DNA from: a bacterium | GTDB lineage: Bacteria; Sysuimicrobiota; Sysuimicrobiia; Sysuimicrobiales; Segetimicrobiaceae | Length of the DNA stretch: 64,000 nt | Direction of reading: 5' to 3' | NCBI GenBank assembly: GCA_035691305.1 | Contig: DASSJF010000061.1 | Coordinates: 65,329 to 129,328, forward strand | Shown: piece by piece, positions 8,121-21,109 of the stretch | How the letters are laid out: each line of letters begins with the position of its first letter | How positions within the stretch are numbered: position 1 is the first letter of the stretch | The notes under the pieces: model-generated | What the model was told of the DNA's origin: nothing | Seen by the model: the letters and a program-made list of their open reading frames with translations, nothing else | Databases searched by the model: none | Position numbers and translations under genes: made by a program

Positions 8121-8134
8121 GGGTAGACCAACCG

Positions 8135-8143
8135 ATTATATCA
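8135..8143 (-). promoter_or_regulatory. Extended -10 promoter of the rpsF operon
   Basis: The minus strand reads TGATATAAT, a perfect extended -10 (TGN-TATAAT). No good -35 lies upstream, which is usual for extended -10 promoters. Transcription would begin near 8128, giving a leader of about 110 bases before rpsF. Confidence 0.5.
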
Positions 8144-8152
8144 TAGGGCCTC

Positions 8153-9256
8153 TCAGGCCGCGAACCGGAACGTGATCACGTCGCCGTCCCGCACCTCGTA
8201 GGCGCGGCCTTCGAGGCGCACACGCCCGTGCTCGCGCGCGGCGGCGAGGGACCCGCTCGCGACGAGGTCGCCCGCGCTCACCACCTCCGCGCGGATGAAC
8301 CCGCGCTCCATGTCGGTGTGGATGCGGCCGGCGGCCTCCGCCGCGTGCGTGCCGGCCGGAACCGTCCACGCCCGCACCTCGCGGGACGCGATCGAGAAGA
8401 ACGTCCGCAGGCGCAGCAGTTCGAGGCAGGCCCGGGCCAGGCGCGGCAGGCCGCGCTCCGCGAGGCCGAGCTCCTTCGAGAACTCTCCCGCCTGCGCCGG
8501 ATCGAGGTCGGTGAGCTCCAGTTCGAGACGGGCGCAGAGGCCGAGCGCGGCGGCGCGTTCCTCCCGGGCGCGCGCGGCCACCGCCTCGAGGCACGCCCCG
8601 CCGGCGAGGTCGCCGCCCGACACATCGCTTTCGTCGAGGTTCGCGACGTAGAGCACGGGCCGCGACGACAGAAGATGCAGCCGTCCGAGCGCGGGCGCGG
8701 CGCCCTTGCCGCCCGTGAACGTCCGCGCCGGCCGGCCCGCGGCGAGGTGCGCCTCGAGCGGTCCGAGGACCGCGTCCTCGTCGCGCGCGGCGCGGTCGCC
8801 CGTCCGGGCGCGGGGCACGATCTCCGCGCGCGCCCGCTGTACCGTGTCGAGGTCCGCCATCATGAGTTCAGTCTCCACGATCTCGATGTCGCGGACAGGA
8901 TCCACGCCGCCTTCGACGTGCGCGACCGGCCCCCCGAAGCACCGCACGACGTGGACGATCGCGTCCACTTCGCGGATGCGGCCCAGGAACTGGTTGCCGA
9001 GGCCCTCGCCGCGGTGCGCGTTGCGCACCAGCCCCGCGATGTCCACGATCTCGATCGTCGCCGGCACGAGGCGGTCCGGCTTCACCACGCGCGCGATCTC
9101 CTCCAGCCGCGGGTCGGGAATCGGCACCACGCCGACACCCGGCGCGACCGTCGTGAACGGGTACGGCGCGATTTCGGCGGGAGCGGCGGTCAGTGCTCGA
9201 AAGAGCGTCGATTTGCCCGCGTTCGGCAGACCGACGAGGCCGCAGGCCAGGGCCAT
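8153..9256 (-). CDS. ychF: Redox-regulated ATPase/GTPase YchF (Obg family)
   Basis: A 367-residue YchF/OLA1 protein, full length. The P-loop GLPNAGKST is at residues 9-17, IVDIAGLV is the switch II strand, and the C-terminal TGS domain ends YEVRDGDVITFRFAA. YchF is universal, binds the ribosome and prefers ATP over GTP. It lies 17 bases below the diguanylate cyclase gene and above rpsF. The neighbouring DUF951-ychF-rpsF-ssb-rpsR order is the same as the Bacillota origin-proximal block, here interrupted by the cyclase gene. Confidence 0.96.
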   Translation of the reverse strand: MALACGLVGLPNAGKSTLFRALTAAPAEIAPYPFTTVAPGVGVVPIPDPRLEEIARVVKPDRLVPATIEIVDIAGLVRNAHRGEGLGNQFLGRIREVDAIVHVVRCFGGPVAHVEGGVDPVRDIEIVETELMMADLDTVQRARAEIVPRARTGDRAARDEDAVLGPLEAHLAAGRPARTFTGGKGAAPALGRLHLLSSRPVLYVANLDESDVSGGDLAGGACLEAVAARAREERAAALGLCARLELELTDLDPAQAGEFSKELGLAERGLPRLARACLELLRLRTFFSIASREVRAWTVPAGTHAAEAAGRIHTDMERGFIRAEVVSAGDLVASGSLAAAREHGRVRLEGRAYEVRDGDVITFRFAA

Positions 9257-9273
9257 CGACGGGGATGCGGTCC

Positions 9274-11190
9274 CTAGGGGGCGGAGGCCGTGACGGAGTT
9301 GCCGCCGCCCTGCTTGGCGGCGTACATGCGGTGGTCCGCGGCGTCGATCAGCGTGATTGTCGTGTCCCCGTCCTCCGGGAACGCCGCGACGCCCAGGCTG
9401 ACGGTGACCGAGGTGATCTCCCGGCCGACGATGAACGGCGCATCCGCGACGGCGTGCCGGATGCGCTCCGCCACGTAGGCGGCGTTCGCGCGCGACGTGT
9501 GCGGCAGCAGCACCATGAACTCGTCCCCTCCGTAGCGCGCCACGAAGTCGATGTGTCTCCGGTGCTCCTTCTCGAGAATGCGCGCCACCATTCGCAGCAC
9601 GTCGTCGCCGCGGAGATGCCCGTAGGTATCATTGTAGCGCTTGAACCGGTCGACCTCGATCATGATCACCGACAGCGGCATCGCGTAGCGCCGGGCGCGC
9701 TCGAGTTCCTGGTCGAGCGTCTGGATGAACGCGCGGTGGTTCGCGAGGCCGGTCAGGCCGTCCGTGGCGGCCAGCGCGAGCGTCTGCTCGTAGAGGCGCG
9801 CGTTTTCGATCGCGACCGTCGCGTAGCCCGCGAGGGTCGTCAGCGTGTGGCGCGCACGCGCGTCGAGGCGGCCGGGGTCCGCCGTGCCGACGCTGAACAC
9901 GCCGATGAGCCGTCCCTCGCGCAGCAGCGGCAGCGCGACCGTGGCCTCGACCCGCTCGCCGTCCGCGCCCGGCGCGGTGACCACGACCGTGCTCCGGTCG
10001 CGCCCGGCCTGTCCTTCGGCGCCCTCCCACGCCGGAATGCGGGCGCCGAGGGCGTGGCCGGCACCGCAGGCGGCGCGGACCTCCAGATCGCCCCGGTCGT
10101 CCGCGAGCAGAATCGCGCTGCGGTCGTAGCCGAACCGGCGGCAGGTCACCTTGACCAGCGCCTCGAGCACCGCCGGCATCTCCAGCGAGGCGCTGAGCGT
10201 CTGGGCGGCCTCGTGGAGGGCCTGCAGCTCGTCGCGGGCCGCCTGCACCTGCGAGAACAGCGCGGCGTTGCGCATCGCCGCCGCGACTTCGTTGGCGAGC
10301 GCGGTCAGCAGCTCGAGATCCGACCGCCCGAGGACCTCTTCCGTCGTCTCCACGTTGATGACGCCGGCGACCCGGTCGCCGACGACGATCGGTACGCAGG
10401 CCTCCTGCCTGACCCGCGAATCCACGGCCACATAGTCGTGATCCACGGTGACGTCCGGGACGAGCATCGCGACGCCGGTCCGTGCGACGCGGCCGGCGAC
10501 GCCCCGGTCGACCGGGAATTGAGACGGCAGGCCGGCCCCGTACCCGCGCCGGCTGACCACCCGCAGCGCGGCGCCGTCCTCCGTCAACAGAAACAGCGTC
10601 ACGAGCGGATAGCGCAACGTCGCCTGCAGCTCTTCGGCGAGGGTGTCGAACAGCTCCTCGGTCCGCAGGGCCGCGGCGATCCGCGCCATGACGCGGTTGA
10701 GGACGGCGAGGTCGTGGGCGCGGCGCTCGGCGTCGTCGAGGAGCCGGGCGTGTTCGACGGCGATCGCCGCCTGGTTCGCAAACGCGGCGCCGAGCGCGAC
10801 GTCGGCCGGCGTGTAGGCGCGGACGCGGTCGTGGTACAGGCGGAGCACGCCGATCACGCGGTCCCGGTACAACAGCGGGAAGAGCGCCACCGTCCGGAAG
10901 CCCGCTTTCGCCGCGGCGAGCCGGGCCGGCTCGGTGTGCGCGTCCCGCGGCGCGTCGGCGATGACGATCGGCTCGCGGCGGGACATCGCCGTCGACGCCG
11001 CGCCGGTGCCGGCGGCGACCATGGCCGCGGCGGCCGCGGCGTACTCCTCCGATAGGCCGCGCGAGAAGGCGTGGGTCGGGGCCCGGCCCGGTTCGCCGAG
11101 GAAGATCCCGCAGCGGTCCGCGCCGAGCACGTCGCGGGCGCTGTCCGCGATCAACGCGAAGACCGCGGTCACGTCGTGCGCGGAGCTCAC
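9274..11190 (-). CDS. Diguanylate cyclase with three GAF domains (GAF-GAF-GAF-GGDEF)
   Basis: About 638 residues. Three GAF sensor domains (approximately 8-150, 155-305, 325-470) are joined by helical linkers such as AIAVEHARLLDDAERRA. They precede a GGDEF domain (475-638) with intact RYGGDEF (554-558 core) and the upstream RHID, which fits the RxxD inhibitory c-di-GMP site. It should make c-di-GMP in response to cytosolic ligands; no membrane helix is present. The frame continues upstream to ATG 11310, but those 40 residues look like noncoding translation, and GTG 11190 has GGAG six bases before it. Cyclase insertion between DUF951 and ychF is not part of the ancestral order. Confidence 0.9.
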   Translation of the reverse strand: MSSAHDVTAVFALIADSARDVLGADRCGIFLGEPGRAPTHAFSRGLSEEYAAAAAAMVAAGTGAASTAMSRREPIVIADAPRDAHTEPARLAAAKAGFRTVALFPLLYRDRVIGVLRLYHDRVRAYTPADVALGAAFANQAAIAVEHARLLDDAERRAHDLAVLNRVMARIAAALRTEELFDTLAEELQATLRYPLVTLFLLTEDGAALRVVSRRGYGAGLPSQFPVDRGVAGRVARTGVAMLVPDVTVDHDYVAVDSRVRQEACVPIVVGDRVAGVINVETTEEVLGRSDLELLTALANEVAAAMRNAALFSQVQAARDELQALHEAAQTLSASLEMPAVLEALVKVTCRRFGYDRSAILLADDRGDLEVRAACGAGHALGARIPAWEGAEGQAGRDRSTVVVTAPGADGERVEATVALPLLREGRLIGVFSVGTADPGRLDARARHTLTTLAGYATVAIENARLYEQTLALAATDGLTGLANHRAFIQTLDQELERARRYAMPLSVIMIEVDRFKRYNDTYGHLRGDDVLRMVARILEKEHRRHIDFVARYGGDEFMVLLPHTSRANAAYVAERIRHAVADAPFIVGREITSVTVSLGVAAFPEDGDTTITLIDAADHRMYAAKQGGGNSVTASAP

Positions 11191-11362
11191 GCCCGACTCC
11201 GCGGTGCGGCGGCCGTCGTCGCCGGCATTGGGGGAAGTTGGGTGGGGGATTCCGGGAGCAACGGTGCCGCCAAACTCAGAGCGCCGCCGTGCATGATCGA
11301 TTTTATGCACGAGTACGGTGGTCCTCAGACACGCCCTCGAGTATTCTTACGCGGTTGCGATT

Positions 11363-11575
11363 TTATCCGGCGGGCGCGGCGTCCGGTCCGCGCCGTTCGA
11401 ACTCCCTGATTCGCCGCTCCAATTTGGAGCGCGGCATCAGGACCTTCCGGTCGCAGCGCAGGCACCGAAGCCCGATGTCCGCGCCCAAGCGGACGATCTC
11501 CCAACGGTCCCCGCCGCAGGGATGGGCCTTGCGCGTGCGGACGATGTCGCCGAGGGCCAGTTTGAGGACCGGCAT
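11363..11575 (-). CDS. DUF951 family protein (YyzM-like)
   Basis: A 70-residue DUF951 protein. The family pattern is visible: [29 protein letters not shown] near residues 6-34, then [20 protein letters not shown]. Conserved cysteines C20, C38 and C41 and a Gly-rich turn suggest a small beta-barrel, perhaps metal-binding or RNA-binding. The function is unknown. DUF951 sits beside ychF and rpsF in many Bacillota, so it belongs to the conserved block. It begins six bases after the spermidine-synthase-like gene and is probably cotranscribed. Confidence 0.85.
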   Translation of the reverse strand: MPVLKLALGDIVRTRKAHPCGGDRWEIVRLGADIGLRCLRCDRKVLMPRSKLERRIREFERRGPDAAPAG

Positions 11576-11581
11576 CGGGAC

Positions 11582-13102
11582 CTAGCGGCTCGGCGCGGCC
11601 AGCACGTCGGTCGGCGCGAAGTCGTCGGTCAACAGCGGCACGTCGCCGGTCCCGATCGGCCGGTCGACGAGTGTCGCCGCGTCCTGCTCAAATCTCGCGA
11701 TCGTCACGCGGCCCGAGGCGGCGGCTTCTCGGGCACGTGCTTGCACGGCGGCGGGGCCGAGCCGCGGCCCGGCGGTCCCCACGATGATGATGTTCTGGAG
11801 CGACTCGCCGGCGTCGCCGTCGACCGGAAAGACGTAGACCGCCGGAAACACGGACGCGAAGGTCTTGTCGATCGCGCGAAATAGCCGGCTCTGCGGCCCG
11901 CGCAGCGCCCCGATCACGTTCGCGGCGACGGCGCCTCCCGGCGCGAGCCGCGCGGCCGCTTCGGTATAGAACTCGCGCGTCGCCAGGTGGAAGGGAATTG
12001 TGTCGATCAGGTACGCGTCCAACACGATCAGGTCGTAGCGGTCCGCCGTGCGCCGCAGCCACAGCCGTCCGTCCTGCACGTGGACCGTGAGGCGCGGCGA
12101 CCGCGGCAGGGCGAAGTATTGCCTGGCGGTCTCGGCGACGGCGGGGTCGATCTCGACGACGTCGATCGCGAGGTCCGGGTAGTCGTGGAAGAACCGCGAG
12201 GGCGCCGTGCCGCCGCCCATGCCGACGAACAGGACGCGCTTGGGGTGCGGAATGAGCGCGAGCGGCAGATGCAGGTAGTCGGTGTAGGAGAAGACCGTGC
12301 GCAGCGGCGCCGCGCGGTCGCGCGCGCTCTGCCAGTAGCGATCGAGGCGGAGGTAGCGGATCACACCCTCGTCGCTCACCGTGATGCGGTGGTAGACGGT
12401 GTCGCGCGCGTACACGACGTCCGGAGCGTCCGGCGGGACGGCCGAGGCGAGGAACAGGATCAGCGCCGTGACGCCGGCCGCCCCGACGGCCCGCATTACG
12501 TCGCGGCGGACCAAGAAGAAGCCGGCGACACCGAGGCCCATTTCGATCCCGCCGAGCAGCTGGATGATGGCATGGACGCCCAGCCACGAGATCAGGACGA
12601 ACGCGGCGAGGAGTGTACCCGCGATGCTGCCGAGAGTGCTGAGCGCGTAGAGCGCGCCGGCGACGTTGCCCACACCCTCGACGGTGCGCGCCTTGAGCCG
12701 GACCGCGTACGGGGACACGGTCGCCATCAGCACCGCCGGGACGAAAAAGAGCGCGGTGCTGCCGAGCAGCGGCCCCCACCGCGGGCCGAGGTCGCGCCCG
12801 GCGATGTCGGCGAGCACGGCTCCGGCGACGTGGGGGATCGGATACGTCGCCGCGCCGCCCGCCAGCACCAGTGCCAGGAACGGGCCCGGCTGCGGCCATC
12901 GCGTCGCGATGCGCCCGCCCAGGTAATAGCCGAGGCTCAGGGCCGCGAGGAACACCCCGATCAGACTGCCCCAGACGTAGACGGAGTTGCCGAAGTACGG
13001 AGCGACGACGCGGCTCGCGACAATTTCGAGCGCGAGCAGCACGCCGCCGCTGATGAAGACGATGACTTCGAGGATCTGGGGCCCTCCCCGTCCCGGCCGC
13101 AG
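11582..13102 (-). CDS. Membrane-anchored spermidine synthase-like protein (MFS/SpeE fusion family)
   Basis: About 500 residues. The first 200 form six or seven membrane helices (for example SLIGVFLAALSLGYYLGGRIA), and the second half is a spermidine-synthase-like Rossmann domain with VLFVGMGGGTAPSRFF and the acidic VVEIDPAV. In true spermidine synthase the Rossmann domain moves aminopropyl from decarboxylated SAM; in these fusions the reaction is unproven. The first ordinary start, GTG 13042, would cut the first helix (VIVFISGGVLLALEIVASR). CTG 13102, one codon after the in-frame clpB stop, would keep it. The start is uncertain. Confidence 0.82.
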   Translation of the reverse strand: MRPGRGGPQILEVIVFISGGVLLALEIVASRVVAPYFGNSVYVWGSLIGVFLAALSLGYYLGGRIATRWPQPGPFLALVLAGGAATYPIPHVAGAVLADIAGRDLGPRWGPLLGSTALFFVPAVLMATVSPYAVRLKARTVEGVGNVAGALYALSTLGSIAGTLLAAFVLISWLGVHAIIQLLGGIEMGLGVAGFFLVRRDVMRAVGAAGVTALILFLASAVPPDAPDVVYARDTVYHRITVSDEGVIRYLRLDRYWQSARDRAAPLRTVFSYTDYLHLPLALIPHPKRVLFVGMGGGTAPSRFFHDYPDLAIDVVEIDPAVAETARQYFALPRSPRLTVHVQDGRLWLRRTADRYDLIVLDAYLIDTIPFHLATREFYTEAAARLAPGGAVAANVIGALRGPQSRLFRAIDKTFASVFPAVYVFPVDGDAGESLQNIIIVGTAGPRLGPAAVQARAREAAASGRVTIARFEQDAATLVDRPIGTGDVPLLTDDFAPTDVLAAPSR

Positions 13103-13105
13103 GAC

Positions 13106-15745
<2,640 letters not shown>

Positions 15746-15757
15746 GGCGGTTCCTCG

Positions 15758-16765
15758 CTACGTGTTTGGCGTGGCGGTGCCGTGCAGCCGCCGCATCTCT
15801 TCGAACAGCTGCCGGTCGCGGTCGGTGAGCGGCTGCGGCAGCGTCAGGCGCACGCGCACCAGCTCGTCGCCGGCGCCGCCGCCGCGGACGTGCGGCATCC
15901 CGCGACCGCGGAGCCGGAGCGTCCGACCTTCGCGCGTCCCCGCCGGAATCGTCACCGTGACCGGCCCGCCGAGCGTCGGCGCTTGCGCCTCGCCGCCGAG
16001 CGCCGCGGTCCACACGGGCACGTCGGCCGCGCAGGTGATGTCGTCGCCGTCCCGCGCGAAGACGGGATGCGGCAGCACCTCGACGCGGAGATACAGGTCC
16101 CCGCCGTGGCCGGCGCCCGCCGCGCGGACGCGCTGCCCGCTGTGCACTCCCGCCGGGATCGTGATGTCCAGCGAGCGGGCGGGCCGTCCGTCCGCCGCCG
16201 GAAGGGTTACGGTGCGCTTGGTCCCGCGGAACGCTTCCTCGAGGGTGATCTCGACCGTGCCTTCGACGTCCGCCGGCGCATGATCCGCCTGCTGCCGCCG
16301 GAGCAGTTCCTCGATGTCGATCCCCGCGTCCCCGCGGGGGCGCGTCCGTGCGCGGCCGCGCCGCGCTGCGGTCCCGAAGGCGCTCTCGCCGAAGCCGCCT
16401 CCGCCGAGCCCGCCGAAGAGCTGCTCGAAAAACTCGCTGAACTGTCCGGGGTCGCCGGTCGTGTAGACGCGGAAGGTCGAGCCGTCGCGTCCGGCTCCGG
16501 CGCCCGCGCCGCGGAGGATGTCTTCCCATCCGCCGCCGTGCTCCCGCATCTCCAGGACCTGATCGTACTTCGCGCGCCGTTCCTTGTCGTTCAGGACCTG
16601 GTACGCTTCATTGATCTCCTTGAAGCGGGACTCGGCGTCCTTGTCCTTGTTGACGTCGGGATGGTACTGGCGGGCGAGCCGCCGGAACGCCTGGCGGATC
16701 GCCTTCTCGTCCGCGTTCCTCGGCACGTCCAGGATCTTGTAGTAGTCCTTGAACTCCATCGTCAT
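15758..16765 (-). CDS. DnaJ/CbpA-type Hsp40 cochaperone without zinc finger
   Basis: A 335-residue Hsp40. The J domain (5-70) has the catalytic HPD in RLARQYHPDVNKDKDAESRF. A Gly-rich, Phe-containing region follows (about 75-150, FSEFFEQLFGGLGGGGFG), then two C-terminal beta domains (IPAGVHSGQRVRAAGAGHGG). The Cys-rich zinc finger of classical DnaJ is missing, so this is a type II/CbpA-like protein. It stimulates the ATPase of DnaK, encoded two genes upstream. It lies 34 bases below grpE and 12 above clpB, within the heat-shock operon. Confidence 0.94.
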   Translation of the reverse strand: MTMEFKDYYKILDVPRNADEKAIRQAFRRLARQYHPDVNKDKDAESRFKEINEAYQVLNDKERRAKYDQVLEMREHGGGWEDILRGAGAGAGRDGSTFRVYTTGDPGQFSEFFEQLFGGLGGGGFGESAFGTAARRGRARTRPRGDAGIDIEELLRRQQADHAPADVEGTVEITLEEAFRGTKRTVTLPAADGRPARSLDITIPAGVHSGQRVRAAGAGHGGDLYLRVEVLPHPVFARDGDDITCAADVPVWTAALGGEAQAPTLGGPVTVTIPAGTREGRTLRLRGRGMPHVRGGGAGDELVRVRLTLPQPLTDRDRQLFEEMRRLHGTATPNT

Positions 16766-16799
16766 CTCCGCGGCGGCGCGACGTTCCCGCCGCCCGGAT

Positions 16800-17423
16800 C
16801 TAGCGCCCGGCCTCGTGGCTCGGGCCGGCGCGTCCGTTCGCGCTCGACGCGTCGCCGACCACCGCGACTTTCGCGGGGCGCAGCACCTCGTCGTTGAGGA
16901 GATAGCCCTTCAGCACTTCGCCGGCGACCGTGCCGGCCGCTTGGGCGGACTGCTCCGCCGGGACCACCGCGACCGCCTCGTGCAGGCGCGGGTCGAACGC
17001 CGCCCCCGCCGCTTCGATCGGCCGGACGCCGATCGCCCGCAGCTGGTCGAGGATCTGGCGGTGGGTCATCCGGAGCCCTTCGAGCAGCGACTTCGCCGGG
17101 CCGTCCGGCACGCCCGCGAACGCCATCGCCCGCTCGAGGTTGTCGAGCACCCCGAGCACGAGCGTCAGCATCTGCCGGCGCGTGCGCTCGATCGCGTCCT
17201 GCCGATCGCGGGCCGCCTGTTTCTTGTAGTTCTCGAGGTCGGCGGCGGAGTGGAGAAACTGCTGCCAGTTCCGCCGCGCCTCGTTGCCTGCCTCTCGGGC
17301 CCGCGCCCGCAGATCTTCCATAGAAAGACCCTCGAGCTCGTCCGGGCCGTTCTGGCGCGAGGACTCCGGCCGTGCCTCCGCGGCTTCGGGGGCCGGCTCC
17401 TCGCGCCGCGCCTCGTGTTCCAT
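16800..17423 (-). CDS. grpE: GrpE nucleotide exchange factor
   Basis: A 207-residue GrpE: acidic, disordered N-terminus (1-45), long dimerising helix (about 50-110, EARRNWQQFLHSAADLENYK), and a beta domain with EAAGAAFDPRLHEAVAVVPA. It releases ADP from DnaK. The C-terminus runs on with about 15 low-complexity residues. It lies between dnaK (93-base gap) and dnaJ, a common order, and is cotranscribed in the minus-strand chaperone run. Confidence 0.95.
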   Translation of the reverse strand: MEHEARREEPAPEAAEARPESSRQNGPDELEGLSMEDLRARAREAGNEARRNWQQFLHSAADLENYKKQAARDRQDAIERTRRQMLTLVLGVLDNLERAMAFAGVPDGPAKSLLEGLRMTHRQILDQLRAIGVRPIEAAGAAFDPRLHEAVAVVPAEQSAQAAGTVAGEVLKGYLLNDEVLRPAKVAVVGDASSANGRAGPSHEAGR

Positions 17424-17516
17424 CGGTATCTACCTCTGCGTTCGCGACCTTGCCCGCGCGGAGTCGCCTAGCGGCGCCCGCGAGGGGCGGCATGCGAACA
17501 TCATTGGATTTCGGGC

Positions 17517-19436
<1,920 letters not shown>

Positions 19437-19489
19437 GTGATTGCTCCTCCTGTGCCGGTCGGGACCGGGCCTACGGCTGTGATGACGTT

Positions 19490-19517
19490 GCTGCGCGCCG
19501 CTGTGTCGGCGCGCAGC
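19490..19517. promoter_or_regulatory. Strong inverted repeat between hsp20 and dnaK
   Basis: GCTGCGCGCC and GGCGCGCAGC form a perfect 10-bp stem around an 8-base loop. There is no T-run after it on either strand, so a mRNA processing or partial attenuation element is likelier than a simple terminator. Confidence 0.5.
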
Positions 19518-19557
19518 CCGTCGGCGCGGCCGCGGCTCGGCCCCTCCGCCATCGCGT

Positions 19558-20022
19558 TTACTGTGCGACCTGCACTTTCACCGTGGTCGGCTTGGCCCGC
19601 TCCGACTTCGGGATCTTCACTTCCAGGACCCCGTCCTTGTACGTGGCCTTCGCCTCGCCGCCCGTGACCTCGGCCGGCAGCGGCAGCGTGCGGACGTACG
19701 AACCGTACCGCAGCTCGCGCCGGTAGTACGCGCGGTCCTCCTTCTCCTCTGCCCGGCGGACCGTGCCCCGCAGCGTGATCGCCTCCTTGGTCACGGTGAC
19801 GTCCACGTTCGCCGGATCGACGTTGGGCATCTCCGCCCGCACGACGACCTCGTCGCCCGTCTCGTACATCTCGACCGGGGCTTCCCACGCCGCCGCCGGC
19901 AGGCCGTTGTCCGGCGTCCGCGGGGCACGTGTCCCCACCACGACGTCGTCGAGCAGCCGATCCATCGCCCGCCGCAGCGTGCCGATCTCTGCGAAGGGGT
20001 CCCAGCGAATGATACCGCTCAT
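19558..20022 (-). CDS. Small heat-shock protein Hsp20 (alpha-crystallin family)
   Basis: A 154-residue sHsp. After an N-terminal arm ([20 protein letters not shown]) comes the alpha-crystallin domain (about 46-140) with [28 protein letters not shown] and the diagnostic [14 protein letters not shown]. An IXI-like tail is not obvious; the end is VKVQVAQ. It holds unfolded proteins for DnaK/ClpB. It begins two bases below the hspR stop, so the two are cotranscribed and probably under the same HspR-repressed promoter. Confidence 0.95.
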   Translation of the reverse strand: MSGIIRWDPFAEIGTLRRAMDRLLDDVVVGTRAPRTPDNGLPAAAWEAPVEMYETGDEVVVRAEMPNVDPANVDVTVTKEAITLRGTVRRAEEKEDRAYYRRELRYGSYVRTLPLPAEVTGGEAKATYKDGVLEVKIPKSERAKPTTVKVQVAQ

Positions 20023-20024
20023 GC

Positions 20025-20441
20025 CTAGCTCCCTCCCTTGCTGCGCGCCCTGTGGGCCGCAGATTGAGTCGTCCCGTGGTCCTGCGTCTCGTCCGGCGAC
20101 TCGTCGTCGTCGAAGACCCAGGTCATCTCCTCGTGGTAGTGCTGCTGAATCTCGAGAATGAGGCGCACCCCTGCGAGGTTCAAGCCGCGTTCCTCGATCA
20201 GGTATCGGATCATCCGGCCGCGCTGGATGTCGCGCTCGGAATACAGACGAATCCGGCGCCGCCTGGACGGCGACATGAGACCGTGCTCTTCGTAGATGCG
20301 AAGCGTGCGCGGATGGCAACCGAGAAGGTCTGCGGCGATGCTGATGACGTACACCGGCGTGTCGGGCCTGCGTTCCTTCACACCCGGTACGCTCCTCTGC
20401 TCGTGCGGCGTCTTGCGAGTCGACCGATCCTGCGTGTCCAT
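20025..20441 (-). CDS. hspR: HspR, MerR-family heat-shock repressor
   Basis: A 138-residue MerR-type regulator. The winged-helix region is VYVISIAADLLGCHPRTLRI followed by YEEHGLMSPSRR, RLYSERDIQR and the HspR-typical GLNLAGVRLILEIQQH. HspR uses DnaK as corepressor and binds HAIR elements; loss of free DnaK in heat releases the promoter. ATG 20441 was chosen because residues upstream in the frame look noncoding and the promoter at 20485-20513 lies in that stretch. It is the first gene of hspR-hsp20-dnaK-grpE-dnaJ-clpB, unlike Streptomyces, where hspR is last in the dnaK operon. Confidence 0.9.
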   Translation of the reverse strand: MDTQDRSTRKTPHEQRSVPGVKERRPDTPVYVISIAADLLGCHPRTLRIYEEHGLMSPSRRRRIRLYSERDIQRGRMIRYLIEERGLNLAGVRLILEIQQHYHEEMTWVFDDDESPDETQDHGTTQSAAHRARSKGGS

Positions 20442-20484
20442 CCGACCCGATCCTGGTCTTCGGAACTCTTTGAAGTCCTCGGTT

Positions 20485-20513
20485 AGCATAGCAGTTGCTG
20501 ATACTCCTGTCAA
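20485..20513 (-). promoter_or_regulatory. Promoter of the hspR chaperone operon
   Basis: The minus strand has a perfect -35 TTGACA (20513-20508), a 17-base spacer and TATGCT (20490-20485). The predicted start is about 37 bases before hspR. The -35 overlaps the inverted-repeat array at 20508-20538. Confidence 0.7.
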
Positions 20514-20538
20514 TAGAGTTGACAATGATATTGTCAAG
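20508..20538. promoter_or_regulatory. HAIR-like operator array for HspR
   Basis: GTTGACA-ATGATAT-TGTCAAG (20518-20538) has the spacing of the HAIR element (CTTGAGT-N7-ACTCAAG) and shares its TTGA/TCAA arms. A third half-site, TGTCAA (20508-20513), makes a second palindrome with TTGACA (20519-20524) and is the promoter -35 itself. HspR binding would therefore occlude the promoter. No CIRCE/HrcA element was seen. Confidence 0.6.
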
Positions 20539-20638
20539 CATTTGGGAGCCTCTGGAGGGCGTGAAAACCAAGGGCCCGAGGAAGGTCACGCCCGCCCGGA
20601 CCGGGGACGCGGCCGATCCGCGGGCGTCCCGAAAACGC

Positions 20639-20670
20639 GGCGGCCAGGCCTCTCGGGAGGCCCGGCCGCC
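20639..20670 (-). terminator. Rho-independent-like terminator of trxA
   Basis: GGCGGCC-A-GGCCTC-TCGG-GAGGCC-C-GGCCGCC forms a long, nearly perfect hairpin 20 bases beyond the trxA stop. On the minus strand it is followed by GCGTTTTCGG, a short T-run. It separates trxA from the hspR promoter. Confidence 0.65.
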
Positions 20671-20690
20671 GTACGCGAGTCGTCTGGGGT

Positions 20691-21029
20691 TTAGACCTTG
20701 GAGGTCAGCGCCGCGTCGATTCGGCGCTTCAGCTGCTCCTTCGGCATGTAGCCGACGATCCGCTCGATCAGCTCCCCACCGCGGAAGATTCCGAGCGTCG
20801 GGATGCTCATGACGCTGTACCGGGCGGCGATCGTGCCGTTCTCGTCCACGTCGAGCTTACGCACCGCGAGTTTGCCCTCGTACTCGCCCGCCAACTCCTC
20901 GACGATCGGGGCGATCATCTTGCACGGCCCGCACCAGGTCGCCCAGAAGTCGACGAGCACCGGAACCTGTGACTTCAGCACGTCCGCGTCGAAACTCTTC
21001 TCCGTTACTGCGACAGCCTTGCCCGCCAT
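20691..21029 (-). CDS. trxA: Thioredoxin
   Basis: A 112-residue thioredoxin with the active site WCGPC at residues 32-36 (VDFWATWCGPCKMIAPIVEEL) and the cis-proline loop MSIPTLGIF near 74-82. It reduces cytosolic disulfides together with a thioredoxin reductase not in this window. A good Shine-Dalgarno (AAAGGAGC) precedes ATG 21029. It forms its own unit, ending at the hairpin 20639-20670. Confidence 0.97.
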   Translation of the reverse strand: MAGKAVAVTEKSFDADVLKSQVPVLVDFWATWCGPCKMIAPIVEELAGEYEGKLAVRKLDVDENGTIAARYSVMSIPTLGIFRGGELIERIVGYMPKEQLKRRIDAALTSKV

Positions 21030-21109
21030 TTAGCGGCTCCTTTCGTTGCGAGAAGGGTCATCCGCCTGGGTAGAACCCCGCCCGGATTCGATTTATTCCC
21101 GACCGCCGC

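Noticed and set aside
20442-20538. CIRCE/HrcA element near the chaperone operon
   Set aside because: No TTAGCACTC-N9-GAGTGCTAA match exists; the repeats present are HAIR-like.
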